Shown: positions 16,197 to 24,472, counted from the stretch's first letter. The stretch: 64,000 nucleotides of DNA from Desulfarculus baarsii DSM 2075 (GCF_000143965.1 NC_014365.1:1949501-2013500), one strand, 5' to 3'. The notes: generated by a model from the sequence alone, not told the origin. A program made the numbers and translations.

Positions 16197-16790
16197 ATGA
16201 AAACGTTTCGTATTGTCTTCGTGGGCGTGGGTGGCCAGGGCAATCTTCTGGCCAGCAACCTGTTGGGCCAGGCCGCGTTGGATTCGGGCGTGCCGGCGGT
16301 GGTCAGCGAGATTCACGGCATGGCCCAGCGCGGCGGTGTGGTCGAATCGGCGGTGCTGCTGGGCGGGGCGCGCAGCCCCATCGTCAGCACGGGCGAGGCC
16401 GACGCGCTGGTGGCCTTCGAACCGGCCGAGGCCCTGCGCCTGTTGGACAAGGCCGGGCCCAAGTCGCTGGTCATCACCAGCCTGCGGCCCGTGCCGCCCT
16501 TCACCGTGACCACCGGCCAGGGCAAGTATCCCGACCCGGCGGCGGCGGTGGATTATCTGCGCGGCAAGGTGGCAAGGGTCATCGCCTTTGACGGCCAGGA
16601 GCTGGCCGAGCGGGCCATGAACCCGCTGAGCCTGAACATGGTCATGCTGGGGGCGCTGTTTGCCGGGGCCAAGTTGCGCGTGCCGGTGGAGGCCATGAAA
16701 AAGATCATCCGCGCCCAGACCAAGCAGCGTTTTGTCGAGGCCAACCTGCTGGCCTTTGATTTGGGCTATCAGGCGGCGGCCGCCGCCTAG
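16197..16790 (+). CDS. iorB: indolepyruvate ferredoxin oxidoreductase, beta subunit
   Basis: 197 aa gamma-type domain of 2-oxoacid:ferredoxin oxidoreductases. It begins FRIVFVGVGGQGNLLASNLLGQAA (the GVGGQG signature) and continues with SEIHGMAQRGG(VVES) and NPLSLNMVMLGALF. It forms the heterodimer with IorA. The start at ATG 16197 is two bases after the iorA stop and preceded by AAGGAGG, giving tight coupling. A terminator follows at 16811. Confidence 0.95.
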   Translation: MKTFRIVFVGVGGQGNLLASNLLGQAALDSGVPAVVSEIHGMAQRGGVVESAVLLGGARSPIVSTGEADALVAFEPAEALRLLDKAGPKSLVITSLRPVPPFTVTTGQGKYPDPAAAVDYLRGKVARVIAFDGQELAERAMNPLSLNMVMLGALFAGAKLRVPVEAMKKIIRAQTKQRFVEANLLAFDLGYQAAAAA

Positions 16791-16810
16791 CGCCGCGCGC
16801 GGCGACGACA

Positions 16811-16845
16811 AGGCCCTCGACGTGGCGACGTCGGGGGCCTTTTTC
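16811..16845 (+). terminator. terminator of iorAB
   Basis: A 13-bp stem with one G-T pair (AGGCCCTCGACGT / ACGTCGGGGGCCT), 4-base loop, followed by TTTT. It lies 20 bases after the iorB stop. Confidence 0.8.
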
Positions 16846-16886
16846 ATGGCGCGCAAAATATTAATGTTTATTATTGAATAAACGCT

Positions 16887-17513
16887 CTAAAGACCGCCAA
16901 TCGCTCGTCCATCTCGGCGGATGCGCCAGAAATGATACAGCGCCAGCCCCAGGCACAACAGCGGCAGCGCCAGGCAGTGCAGCACGTAAAAGCGCAGCAG
17001 CGCGGCCGGGCCCAACTCCGGCCCGCCCAGCAGCACGCCGCGCAACATCTCGCCCACCAGCGGGATTTCGGCCAGCAACCCGGCCACCACCGCCGCCGCC
17101 GCGCGGGTGGCCCCGTCCCAACGCAGCACGTAGCCGCTCAGGTCCATGGCCAGCGTCAGGGCCAAAAGCCCCAGGCCCACAAGCCAGTTGGCCGCCCGCG
17201 GCGGCAGATGGGCCCCCGTGGCCAAGACCCTGGCCATGTGCAGCAGCACCGCCAGGACCATGCCCTGGCCGGCCAGATAATGCACCCGCCGGAAAAACCA
17301 GGCGAACGGTAGGTCGCCGGCTTCCTGGGCAAAGAAGTCGGCCGCGCCCGTTGGCGTGGGCGTGTAATGGAACATCAACAGCAATCCGCTGCCGGCCAAG
17401 GCCAGAAAAAGCAAAAACGCCACCCCGCCCAGGCAAAACGTGTGGCCAACGCGGATGCGTCCCTCGGGCAGGCGCGGCGGATGCAGGTGCTCCAGAAAAC
17501 CGGGGCCGGCCAT
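16887..17513 (-). CDS. cytochrome b (N-terminal four-helix part) of a bc-type complex
   Basis: 208 aa. The protein has four hydrophobic helices with the spacing of the cytochrome b/b6 N-terminal half. Haem-ligand histidines are visible in helix II (RRVHYLAGQGMVLAVLLHMARV, 14-residue spacing) and helix IV (YVLHCLALPLLCLGLALYHFWRIRRDG). The quinone-side loop carries the usual GYVLRWDGAT. The protein ends after helix IV like cytochrome b6, so the remaining C-terminal helices must come from a separate subunit, probably the product at 18077. Three bases downstream of the Rieske gene on the same strand, hence co-transcribed. Predicted role: quinol oxidation at the membrane, electrons passing to multihaem cytochromes encoded nearby. 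Confidence 0.88.
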   Translation of the reverse strand: MAGPGFLEHLHPPRLPEGRIRVGHTFCLGGVAFLLFLALAGSGLLLMFHYTPTPTGAADFFAQEAGDLPFAWFFRRVHYLAGQGMVLAVLLHMARVLATGAHLPPRAANWLVGLGLLALTLAMDLSGYVLRWDGATRAAAAVVAGLLAEIPLVGEMLRGVLLGGPELGPAALLRFYVLHCLALPLLCLGLALYHFWRIRRDGRAIGGL

Positions 17514-17516
17514 GGC

Positions 17517-17996
17517 TCAGGCCTTCAGGCGCTGGCCGGGCCGGGCGGGCCGGGCCGGATCGACGATCAAAGCGCCACTGGCGGCGCGGCGCACGTCCAG
17601 GATATCCAGGCCGCGCTGGGCCGGGCCGGCCAGCAACGCGCCATCGGCGGCAAAGCTGGAGCCGTGGCACGGGCAGACAAAGCGCCCCAGATCGGCCCGC
17701 CAGGTCGGCTGGCAGCCCAGGTGGGGGCATTTCAGGCGCAGGGCGAAAAAACCAGCCTCGTCGCGGGCCAAGGCCACCCCGCCCCGCGCGCGCGCCTGGC
17801 CCACGGCCGGCCAATCAGCGGCGTCGAAGCTCACCGGCGCGGGCGGACGCGCCTGGCCCTGACCGCCGCCAACCAGGCGCAGAGCCATGGCCAGGCCCAA
17901 GCCGGCGGCCGTGGCCAGCATGGCCCAGGTCGCGCCCACGGCCCAGGCCAACCAGCGCCGGCGCGGCGGATTATCCACGGATTGGCTTTGCTTCAT
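17517..17996 (-). CDS. Rieske 2Fe-2S protein
   Basis: 159 aa from the ATG at 17996 (a TTG two codons earlier is less likely). A single N-terminal membrane helix (WLAWAVGATWAMLATAAGLGLAMAL) follows RRR, resembling a Tat-type anchor. The cluster-binding motifs are complete: CPHLGC and CPCHGSSF, with the disulfide-forming extra Cys in place. The soluble domain would face the periplasm. The gene precedes the cytochrome b gene by three bases and lies divergent to the subunit-IV-like gene, 80 bases away. Confidence 0.93.
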   Translation of the reverse strand: MKQSQSVDNPPRRRWLAWAVGATWAMLATAAGLGLAMALRLVGGGQGQARPPAPVSFDAADWPAVGQARARGGVALARDEAGFFALRLKCPHLGCQPTWRADLGRFVCPCHGSSFAADGALLAGPAQRGLDILDVRRAASGALIVDPARPARPGQRLKA

Positions 17997-18040
17997 GATC
18001 AAACAATCTAACCCCGCGCGCCGGCCCGCGCAACAGAGGC

Positions 18041-18069
18041 TTTGCCAGGGCGGCCGGCCTTGCTATGAT
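18041..18069 (+). promoter_or_regulatory. promoter of the subunit-IV-like gene (TTTGCC-N17-TATGAT)
   Basis: TTTGCC at 18041-18046, 17-base spacer, TATGAT at 18064-18069. The ATG at 18077 follows after 7 bases with no Shine-Dalgarno, as at rseC and pgpA. Confidence 0.5.
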
Positions 18070-18076
18070 TGAGCCC

Positions 18077-18448
18077 ATGAAAGCGCCCATGTCCACCCGT
18101 GAGACCCTGGCGGCCAAGGAAGGCCTGGCCGCGTTGCTCTGCCTGGCCCTGCTGACGGCCCTGGCCGTGGTCTATCCGCTGGAGTCGGTGGTCGAGGCCG
18201 CCGAAGGCCAGGCCAAGGCCCCGTGGATTTTCGTGGGCCTGCAACAGCTTTTGCGGCCGTTGCCGCCGCTGTGGGGTGGCCTGCTTTTGCCAGGCGCGGC
18301 TTTTTGTTTTCTGGCCTGGCTGCCCTGGCTGAGCCGTCGGCCACCCCACGCCGTCCCCGCCCTTGGCCGGCCCGGCTTTGCCGAACTGGCGGCCTGGGCC
18401 ATCCTGGCCGGCTGGGCGCTGCTGACGGCCTACGGCTTTTTTGTCTGA
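18077..18448 (+). CDS. cytochrome b C-terminal (subunit IV)-like membrane protein
   Basis: 123 aa with three membrane helices (EGLAALLCLALLTALAVVYPL; LWGGLLLPGAAFCFLAWLPWL; FAELAAWAILAGWALLTAYGFFV). The segment between helices 1 and 2, KAPWIFVGLQQLLRPLPPLWGG, aligns by eye with the PEWYF...ILRxxPNKLGG region of PetD/cytochrome b C-terminal halves. It would complete the cytochrome b encoded at 16887-17513. The gene is on the opposite strand from the cytochrome b and Rieske genes and its 3' end overlaps the convergent multihaem cytochrome gene by 19 bases. The canonical PEWY is degenerate (APWI). The ATG at 18077 is preferred because it fits the promoter; an upstream ATG exists at 18065. Confidence 0.7.
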   Translation: MKAPMSTRETLAAKEGLAALLCLALLTALAVVYPLESVVEAAEGQAKAPWIFVGLQQLLRPLPPLWGGLLLPGAAFCFLAWLPWLSRRPPHAVPALGRPGFAELAAWAILAGWALLTAYGFFV

Positions 18449-20223
18449 GCCTCGGCCGCGCGGGCGTCCAGGTCGCGCAGCAGCCATTTTATATATTGCT
18501 TGCCGGGCCTTAGCAGCTTGCGCAGCAGCTCGCGCGCAAAGGGCCGCGCCCCTTCGACGAGCATGACCTGTTGAGGCCGTCCCGCCAGATCGACGATCTT
18601 GGTCCAGCCGCCGTCCATGGCCAGGCCCTCGGCCCGGGGCAACCACAGCTCCGGGGCCAGGGCGGGCGGCTGATTTGGTTGGCCATCGCGCAAAAAAGTC
18701 AGCCCAAGGCCCAAGGCCATGGCGTTGCCGTGGCAATCGGCGCAGCCCACCGTGGGCCGGCGGGTGTTGTGCGGTCGCCAGGGGGCCAGGCCCAGGCCCG
18801 GCGAGGGGATTTGGCCGGCAACGCTGGGTCGGCCGTTTTCATCCAGAATCGTCACCACGTATTGAAAACGCGGCCGCAGCAAAAACGTGCGGCCGTCGGG
18901 GCCCTGGCCGTGGACGCGCCACTCGCGCCTCCGGAAAAACGGCGACAAGACCCACACGCCGTCGCGCGGGCGGCCGCTTAGCAGATCCAGCGCCTTGGGC
19001 GCTTGGGCCTGATCGGCCGCCCAGGCCATGGCCCAGAGCTGATGATCGCCCTGGGCGGCGATATCGCGCCAGCGGGCCGGACCGGGCCTGGTGTCCAACA
19101 AAACCTGCAAGCCCCAGACCGCCGGATTGGCCGCGCCGTGGCAGGCGTGGCAGGCCAGGCGCTGGTGGCCCGGGGCCAGGTGGGCCGCCGGCGCATCGGG
19201 GCCGTTGGCCAGGCTGGGCGCGACGAGCGTTTTGCCGCTTAGCTTGCCGCGCACCAGCGCCGCGCCGTTTTTGATGCTGACGTTGGTCATGGCTTGGTCG
19301 TGGCTGGTGCGCGCCTGGCGCGGCGGCTGGCCGGGCCGGCCGTGGCAGGACTGGCAACGCAGGCCCACGTGCAAAAGCGCCGCCTGGCGGATCTGACCAT
19401 CGCCCATGACCTCGGCCCGCACGTGGCAGTCGATGCAGGCCAGGCCGGCCTGGTGATGCAGATCGGGCCGGGTTTCGCGCCAGACGCGGCCGTTGAAGAG
19501 CTTGGGCCGCGCCGGGTCGATTTGCGCGAAATGGGCCGTGAAGTGTTCGTCGGCCGGCGTCAGGCCCACGTATTCGGCCCCGGCCCCGCAATCGCTGGCG
19601 TGGCAACGCAGACACTGCGCCACGGGCGGGCTCTTGCTCAGGCGGTGGCCGTGGATTTTACGGCCCTGGTCGTCGGTGGGCGCGTGGCAGGCCGCGCAAC
19701 CGGCCGAACGCCTGGCCCCGTCCATGTCCGCGCCGGGGCTCCACAGATGACAGCGCAGGCAGCGCCGCCGCAGCAGGTCGTCCACGGCCTGGCCGCCGGC
19801 AACGTCGGGCTGGGGCAGTTGCGCCAATGGCCCGACCTTTCGCGTGGCCCACAGCGGGGCCGGGCTGGGCTGGGCCCCCCACAGATAGCGCGTCTGGTTG
19901 ATCAAGCCGGCGTTGGTGGCCATGGGCGAGCGCCGCACCTTTTCCGGCCAGCCGGGATGACAGCGGCCGCAGGTTTGGTCGGCCGCGTCCAGGGTCGAGG
20001 GGTTGGCGCGCAGGCCTTGGTGGGCCTGGGGCAGGGCCTTGGCCGTGGCGTCGCCGCCGTGGCAAAAAAGGCAATCCGGGACTTTGCCTTGGGCCGGGCT
20101 TGGCGGCATGGGCGAGACAAAGCCCTGGTGGCAGCCCAGGCAACCGTTGGCCGTGGCCGGTCCGGCCCAGCAGATGGCCAGGGCGATCAGGGCCGTCAGG
20201 ATGACTGTCTTCGCGGCGCTCAT
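18430..20223 (-). CDS. secreted decahaem c-type cytochrome
   Basis: 597 aa. An N-terminal signal peptide (TVILTALIALAICWAGPATAN) precedes ten CxxCH haem-binding motifs: CLGCH, CLFCH, CGRCH, CLRCH, CAACH, CLRCH, CIDCH, CQSCH, CHACH, CADCH. The first six are in the N-terminal half; a ~150-residue stretch rich in beta residues (RRREWRVHGQGPDGRTFLL...) separates the last haem. The start at ATG 20223 overlaps the stop of the preceding 11-haem gene (ATGA). It is clearly a paralogue of that protein: the segment around CIDCH...EVMGDGQI...RCQSCHGRPGQPP matches it closely. Predicted periplasmic or membrane-associated electron carrier working with the adjacent Rieske/cytochrome b subunits. Confidence 0.88.
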   Translation of the reverse strand: MSAAKTVILTALIALAICWAGPATANGCLGCHQGFVSPMPPSPAQGKVPDCLFCHGGDATAKALPQAHQGLRANPSTLDAADQTCGRCHPGWPEKVRRSPMATNAGLINQTRYLWGAQPSPAPLWATRKVGPLAQLPQPDVAGGQAVDDLLRRRCLRCHLWSPGADMDGARRSAGCAACHAPTDDQGRKIHGHRLSKSPPVAQCLRCHASDCGAGAEYVGLTPADEHFTAHFAQIDPARPKLFNGRVWRETRPDLHHQAGLACIDCHVRAEVMGDGQIRQAALLHVGLRCQSCHGRPGQPPRQARTSHDQAMTNVSIKNGAALVRGKLSGKTLVAPSLANGPDAPAAHLAPGHQRLACHACHGAANPAVWGLQVLLDTRPGPARWRDIAAQGDHQLWAMAWAADQAQAPKALDLLSGRPRDGVWVLSPFFRRREWRVHGQGPDGRTFLLRPRFQYVVTILDENGRPSVAGQIPSPGLGLAPWRPHNTRRPTVGCADCHGNAMALGLGLTFLRDGQPNQPPALAPELWLPRAEGLAMDGGWTKIVDLAGRPQQVMLVEGARPFARELLRKLLRPGKQYIKWLLRDLDARAAEAQTKKP

Positions 20224-22388
20224 CGCAGGGCCTTTTCCTCGGCCAGGCGGTGCTTCGCGGCCAGATCGCCGCCGGGGCCGATGCGTTGGCGGGCCTTGGC
20301 CGGGTCTTGCAACACCGGGTCGTGGGGCTTGAAGTGGCAAGGCAGGCAGCGGCCAAAGGCCAGGGTTCGGCCAATCTCGGCGGCGTTGAGCGGCCGCGCG
20401 CCTTGATGGGTTTGATCCTGCAAGGGCCGGCCGTCCACGGTGGTCAGGGCGGCCCAACCGTGGTTCAGGCCGCTTTGCGCGGGGGCGTCCAGCGACTCTG
20501 GCCCCGCGCCGTCCAGGGGCATGGGGCCGTCGCCCAGGCCCAGGGCGCGGGGGTTTTGATGGCAGGCCTGGCAGGGCCGCACCTCCAGCCTGGTGGTGTG
20601 GGGGGCGAGGGGCGTGCTGACCACGGTCCCGCCGGCTGGCCCGCCCTTTTGGCGGGTCATCCATTGGCCGGGCAGGGGCTGGCCGTTTTGGTCCAATACG
20701 CTCAGGCTCACCTGGCAGCCGGGCGTGAAGGGCGTGATCTGGCCCCGCGAATCCACGCCCAGGATCGGCGCCAAAAAACGATAGACGTCGCGGCGTTCGG
20801 ACCAGACGCCCGGCCGGGGGCCGTCGGCGGCAAAGTCCCACATCTGGCCGCCTTGGCCGCGCAGATCGTGGCAGCCAAAGCATTGTGGCGTCCAGCGGCT
20901 GTGGCAGGCCTGGCAGCTCAGGCGCTGATGGCCGGGCAGATTGTGCCTGGGGTCGGCGGCGATAATCGCGGCTTGGTGGGTCTGGCCGGGGTTGGTCTTG
21001 GAGCGCAGCAGCACCTTATCGCCGATCAGGCGGGCGTTGCTCAGGGGCCGGCCCTTGACGCCGAGCACGAAATCGTCGCCGGTCGGCGTGGGCGCGTCTT
21101 TCAGCGGGCCGTGGCGCAGTTCGAAGGCCGCGGCGCCATCGGCCGGACCGGTTTGGGGCGGCCGGCCCGGCCCGCCGTGGCAAGTCTGGCAGCGGATTTC
21201 GGTCTGAAAACGCATGCGTTGATAAATGCGGCCATCGCCCATGATCTCGCGGGAGGTGTGGCAGTCGATGCAGCCCAGGCCTTTTTCGGCGTGGATGTCG
21301 GGCAAGAGGCTGCGCAGGGCGCGGCCGCCGCTGAGGTGTTGGCGCGGCTGGCCGTCGGGCCAGGGGACGCGGCCGCTTTCGTCTTCCATCCAGCCGCGAT
21401 AGTTCAGGCCGATGCGGCCGGAGCGGTTGTGACAGCGGCGGCAGTTTTCCTCGGGCGGGGTGGGCAGGAGGCGGTGATAGGCCGCATGACCCGGTTCGTC
21501 GTCGGCGATGGCCGCGTCGGCCCCCAGATAGCGCCCGGATGCATGGCGCATGCCGTGGCAGGCGGCGCAACCCGCGCCGTGGACGCTGTGGCCGTCGGGC
21601 CGGCTGGCCCGCAGGTGGCAGCGGGCGCAGAACTTGCGCCAGTGGTCGTTGGCTAGGCCGGCGAAATCCAGGCTGGCCGGATCGGCGGCGTCGATCTTGC
21701 GCAGGACGGCCACGGTCTGGCCGTCGCTTTGGGCCGGGGCCTCGGGGTCGCTGACGGCGGCGGTGGCCAGGCTGGCGGTGAAATCGCCCTGGGCCCCCCA
21801 CGAGACGCGCAGGCTGGTCAGCACGCCGGTCATGGTGCTCATGATCGTGCGTTCGACCCTGGTCACGGCGTTGGCCGCCGGCTCTTGCCGGCCCTCGTGA
21901 CAGGCCGCGCCGGCCATGGTCTGGCCGCAAGAGGCCCTGGCCTGGCCCAAGTCGCTGGGATTGCGGCCGCGCAGGCCCTGATGGGCGCTTTGCTTGGTCA
22001 GGCCCAGGCCGTTGCCGCCGTGACAGGCCACGCAGCCCACGGCCTCGACGGGGTGGGACGGGCTGATCTGCTCGATGCCCCGGTGGCAGCTCAGGCAGCG
22101 CTCGGGCCGGCCGCTGACGTGGGGTCGCGTCTCGATGACTCGAGGCGGCTCGTCGGCCAGGGCCTGGCCCCGTTGCCGGGCCAGCGTTGGCGGCGCGCCC
22201 ATGGCCAGCAGGCGGCGCTCCAGGCGTTGGCCGCGCCGGGCGTTGATGGCGGCGATTTGCTCTTGCCAGGGGCGGTCGTTTTCTCGTAGCCAGGCCAGGG
22301 CCACGGCGGCCAGCAGCAGGGCCGCGGCCAGGGCGTAGGCCAGGGCCCAGATGGCGCGCGAAGTTGGTTTTGACTCGACCGCGGCCAT
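20220..22388 (-). CDS. membrane-anchored multihaem c-type cytochrome (11 CxxCH)
   Basis: 722 aa. An uncleaved N-terminal helix (LAYALAAALLLAAVALAWLRE) anchors a large periplasmic domain with eleven CxxCH motifs: CLSCH, CVACH, CARCH, CAACH, CRRCH, CIDCH, CQTCH, CQACH, CFGCH, CQACH, CLPCH. A twelfth candidate site is altered: where the downstream paralogue has CGRCH, this protein has CGQTMAGAACH (21897-21929), a CX8CH arrangement. The gene heads a two-cistron operon, ending in a four-base overlap with the decahaem gene. Likely electron exit route of a bc-type quinol oxidoreductase; partner and acceptor are unknown. Its start lies 48 bases from the divergent gene at 22437. Confidence 0.88.
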   Translation of the reverse strand: MAAVESKPTSRAIWALAYALAAALLLAAVALAWLRENDRPWQEQIAAINARRGQRLERRLLAMGAPPTLARQRGQALADEPPRVIETRPHVSGRPERCLSCHRGIEQISPSHPVEAVGCVACHGGNGLGLTKQSAHQGLRGRNPSDLGQARASCGQTMAGAACHEGRQEPAANAVTRVERTIMSTMTGVLTSLRVSWGAQGDFTASLATAAVSDPEAPAQSDGQTVAVLRKIDAADPASLDFAGLANDHWRKFCARCHLRASRPDGHSVHGAGCAACHGMRHASGRYLGADAAIADDEPGHAAYHRLLPTPPEENCRRCHNRSGRIGLNYRGWMEDESGRVPWPDGQPRQHLSGGRALRSLLPDIHAEKGLGCIDCHTSREIMGDGRIYQRMRFQTEIRCQTCHGGPGRPPQTGPADGAAAFELRHGPLKDAPTPTGDDFVLGVKGRPLSNARLIGDKVLLRSKTNPGQTHQAAIIAADPRHNLPGHQRLSCQACHSRWTPQCFGCHDLRGQGGQMWDFAADGPRPGVWSERRDVYRFLAPILGVDSRGQITPFTPGCQVSLSVLDQNGQPLPGQWMTRQKGGPAGGTVVSTPLAPHTTRLEVRPCQACHQNPRALGLGDGPMPLDGAGPESLDAPAQSGLNHGWAALTTVDGRPLQDQTHQGARPLNAAEIGRTLAFGRCLPCHFKPHDPVLQDPAKARQRIGPGGDLAAKHRLAEEKALR

Positions 22389-22436
22389 GGGTTAGCCTGT
22401 GCTGGCGTCAAGAGAATCGGCCAAGGAGTTGTCGCC

Positions 22437-22835
22437 ATGAACGAGCAGTTGAAATCGCTGGCCCAGGCCATGCGCGCCGAACTGGAGCGCATCCCCAGGG
22501 AGATGCTCCAGGAGGACGTGGCCCGCCGGGCGTTGATCCGCGCCCTGGCCGGGGCGGTGGAGGCCATGGGGCTGTTGCCGCTGATGGGCTGGAAGCCGCC
22601 GCGCTCGACCCGCGAGGCCATCGACCTGGTGGGCGTGGACGCGGCCAGCGCCCCGCCCCGGGTGGAGATGGCCTTCGTGGTCGACCCGCTGGTGGAGCTG
22701 CCCCGGCTCAAGACCCTGGAGTGGCTGGACTGCCCCCACAAGGTGGTGGTCAGTTTCTCCAGCCGCGCCGACAAGGTGGCCCAGACCAGCTTTTTTTTGG
22801 GGCCGCAGCACATCCACCTCAAGCTTTACGACTGA
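22437..22835 (+). CDS. hypothetical protein, 132 aa
   Basis: A strong AAGGAG lies 8 bases before the ATG at 22437. The protein has an amphipathic helical N-half (NEQLKSLAQAMRAELERIPREMLQEDVARRALIRALAGAV) and a beta-rich C-half ending HIHLKLYD. No signal peptide or membrane helix; probably cytosolic. I do not recognise the family. It diverges from the multihaem cytochrome operon and shares its 48-base promoter gap, but nothing in the protein suggests a redox role. Confidence 0.7.
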   Translation: MNEQLKSLAQAMRAELERIPREMLQEDVARRALIRALAGAVEAMGLLPLMGWKPPRSTREAIDLVGVDAASAPPRVEMAFVVDPLVELPRLKTLEWLDCPHKVVVSFSSRADKVAQTSFFLGPQHIHLKLYD

Positions 22836-22842
22836 TCATGCG

Positions 22843-22872
22843 CAAAACAAGGGCCGGCCGCATGGCCGGCCC
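22843..22872 (-). terminator. terminator after tusA-like gene
   Basis: A perfect 9-bp stem (GGGCCGGCC/GGCCGGCCC) with a 4-base loop is followed on the minus strand by TTGTTTTG. It lies 24 bases past the stop of the gene at 22896 and just after the convergent gene ending at 22835. Confidence 0.7.
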
Positions 22873-22895
22873 CATCGCTGGCGCACGGCCGTTGG

Positions 22896-23132
22896 CTAGC
22901 CCTTCTTGACGAAGAAGCTGATGTAGCCGTCGCGGGCTTCCTCGCCCAGATACTCGTCGCCCGAGCGGCTGGTGAAGGCGGGCAGGTCGTTGCGCGTGCC
23001 GGGGTCGGTGCCCTGGATCTCCAGGATCTGGCCGGCCTTCATGTTTTTCAGCAGTTTTTTGGTCTTGAGGATCGGCATGGGGCAAGTCAGCCCGCGAGCG
23101 TCCAACACCTCGTCAGCGGTGTAATCTGCCAT
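22896..23132 (-). CDS. tusA: TusA-family sulfur-carrier protein
   Basis: 78 aa, complete SirA/TusA/YeeD fold. The active-site motif is [19 protein letters not shown], with the persulfide-forming Cys in CPMP. It transfers sulfane sulfur between proteins in the cytosol. The neighbour upstream on the same strand is a YeeE/YedE-type transporter, and YedE-TusA pairs are associated with uptake of thiosulfate or other sulfur compounds. AAGGAGA precedes the ATG at 23132. Which acceptor it serves (tRNA thiolation, molybdopterin, or dissimilatory sulfur metabolism) cannot be told. Confidence 0.9.
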   Translation of the reverse strand: MADYTADEVLDARGLTCPMPILKTKKLLKNMKAGQILEIQGTDPGTRNDLPAFTSRSGDEYLGEEARDGYISFFVKKG

Positions 23133-23185
23133 GTCTGGTCTCCTTGTCTGGCGTTTGCGTCAAAATCAAGCGAACGCGCGCCGTG

Positions 23186-24373
23186 TTAGGTCAGGGTCAG
23201 CTTGTCGGTTTCCTCGTTCCAGGCCATGATCGCCCACCACGCCAGCATTACCGCCGCGCTGATGATGATGGCCCAGAAATAGCCGCCGACCAGGTTGGGC
23301 AGGAACAGGAAGCCCTTGCCCCACGCCTCGGCGACCTCGTTGGTGAAGACGTATTGCTTGAACAGGCTGTTGCTCAGGGCGAAGCAGATCACCACGATGA
23401 TCAGTTTGACATGGCCCTCGCCGGCCCGCCACAACGAGCCCGAGCCGCAGCCGCCCGAAAGCAGCATGCCCATGCCGAAGATCACGCCGCCCACCAAGCC
23501 GCCGATCCAGTGATGATAAGTGTAGATCATCTCCAGGTCGGAGTTGTACCACTTGACGAGCATGAAGCCGATCACCGAGATGATCACGCTCAGCGCCACC
23601 GCCCGCGTGGCCTCGGCCTCGCCGGTCATGAAGGGGTCGCGGAAGGCGCGCACGAAACAGAAGCGGCAACGCTGGATCACCAGGCCGATGCCCATGGCCA
23701 GCATCATCAAGATGGCCTGGTCGGTGTAGGCCCGCAGGCTCAGACAATAGGCGTAGCCGATCAAAAACAGGAAAAACGCGCCGCCCAGCCAGGGTTGAAC
23801 CTTGTCCCAGTCCACGCCGCCTTGGCCGGAGGAGGCCTGCTTTTGCTTGGGCGGCTTGGTGGTGATGTGCTCGATCTCCCACAGCAGGTATTTCAGGCCG
23901 ATCATCGCGCCGACGATCAGGCCGATCATCATGGCGAAGCCGCTGACGCTGCCGGCGGCCAGGGCCGTGTAGAAGCCGCCCACATTGCAGCCGCCAGCCA
24001 TCACCGAACCCACGCCCATCAGCACGCCGCCGACCACGCCCTTGCCCAACTCCAGGCCCGGGGCCATGCGCAAGGCGAACTGCCGCGACAACAGCGCCGA
24101 ACCGAACGCGCCAAAGAGCAGGCCCCAGGTCAGGATGGCCGAGTCGCTAAGGAACAGGGCGTGACGGGGCGCTTGGTCGTAAAGGCCCACGCCGTAGAAA
24201 AGCCAATCGGCCCAGACCCGCAAGCCGCCGACCACGCCCCACGGCCTGGTGGCGACCATGCACAGCGTGCCCAGCAGGGCCAGCAGAATGCCGCCGACCC
24301 ACAGGGGCCAGTTCTTTTCGAACAGGGCGGCGTAGCCTTCCTTGAATTTCTCGACCATAACGCTTTCGGACAT
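23186..24373 (-). CDS. YeeE/YedE-family sulfur-compound transporter
   Basis: 395 aa, about ten membrane helices in two homologous halves. Each half carries the conserved glycine/cysteine motif of the family: SVMAGGCNVGGFYTA and LLSGGCGSGSLWRAGEG, the cysteines that pass thiosulfate through the pore in characterised TsuA proteins. A further Cys pair (QRCRFCFVRAF) lies between. Start ATG 24373 has GGAGGAG 5 bases upstream; frame upstream is not coding. It precedes the tusA-like gene by 53 bases and is probably in one operon with it. A promoter (TTGAAT-N17-CATAAT) lies about 100 bases upstream. Confidence 0.9.
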   Translation of the reverse strand: MSESVMVEKFKEGYAALFEKNWPLWVGGILLALLGTLCMVATRPWGVVGGLRVWADWLFYGVGLYDQAPRHALFLSDSAILTWGLLFGAFGSALLSRQFALRMAPGLELGKGVVGGVLMGVGSVMAGGCNVGGFYTALAAGSVSGFAMMIGLIVGAMIGLKYLLWEIEHITTKPPKQKQASSGQGGVDWDKVQPWLGGAFFLFLIGYAYCLSLRAYTDQAILMMLAMGIGLVIQRCRFCFVRAFRDPFMTGEAEATRAVALSVIISVIGFMLVKWYNSDLEMIYTYHHWIGGLVGGVIFGMGMLLSGGCGSGSLWRAGEGHVKLIIVVICFALSNSLFKQYVFTNEVAEAWGKGFLFLPNLVGGYFWAIIISAAVMLAWWAIMAWNEETDKLTLT

Positions 24374-24472
24374 TATCTCCTCCGGGGTTGCCGCGGTTTG
24401 CTTTTCGTGGGATCGGGCGACGCCGTTGGCGCGGCGCGTGGCCGGACGCGTCCGCTTGATGTCGCTTATCGG

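Noticed and set aside
18430-20883. An 817-residue reading frame extending the decahaem gene to 20883
   Set aside because: The part before 20223 is the antisense-like alternative frame of the 11-haem gene; a signal peptide, a start codon and a four-base overlap mark 20223 as the real start.
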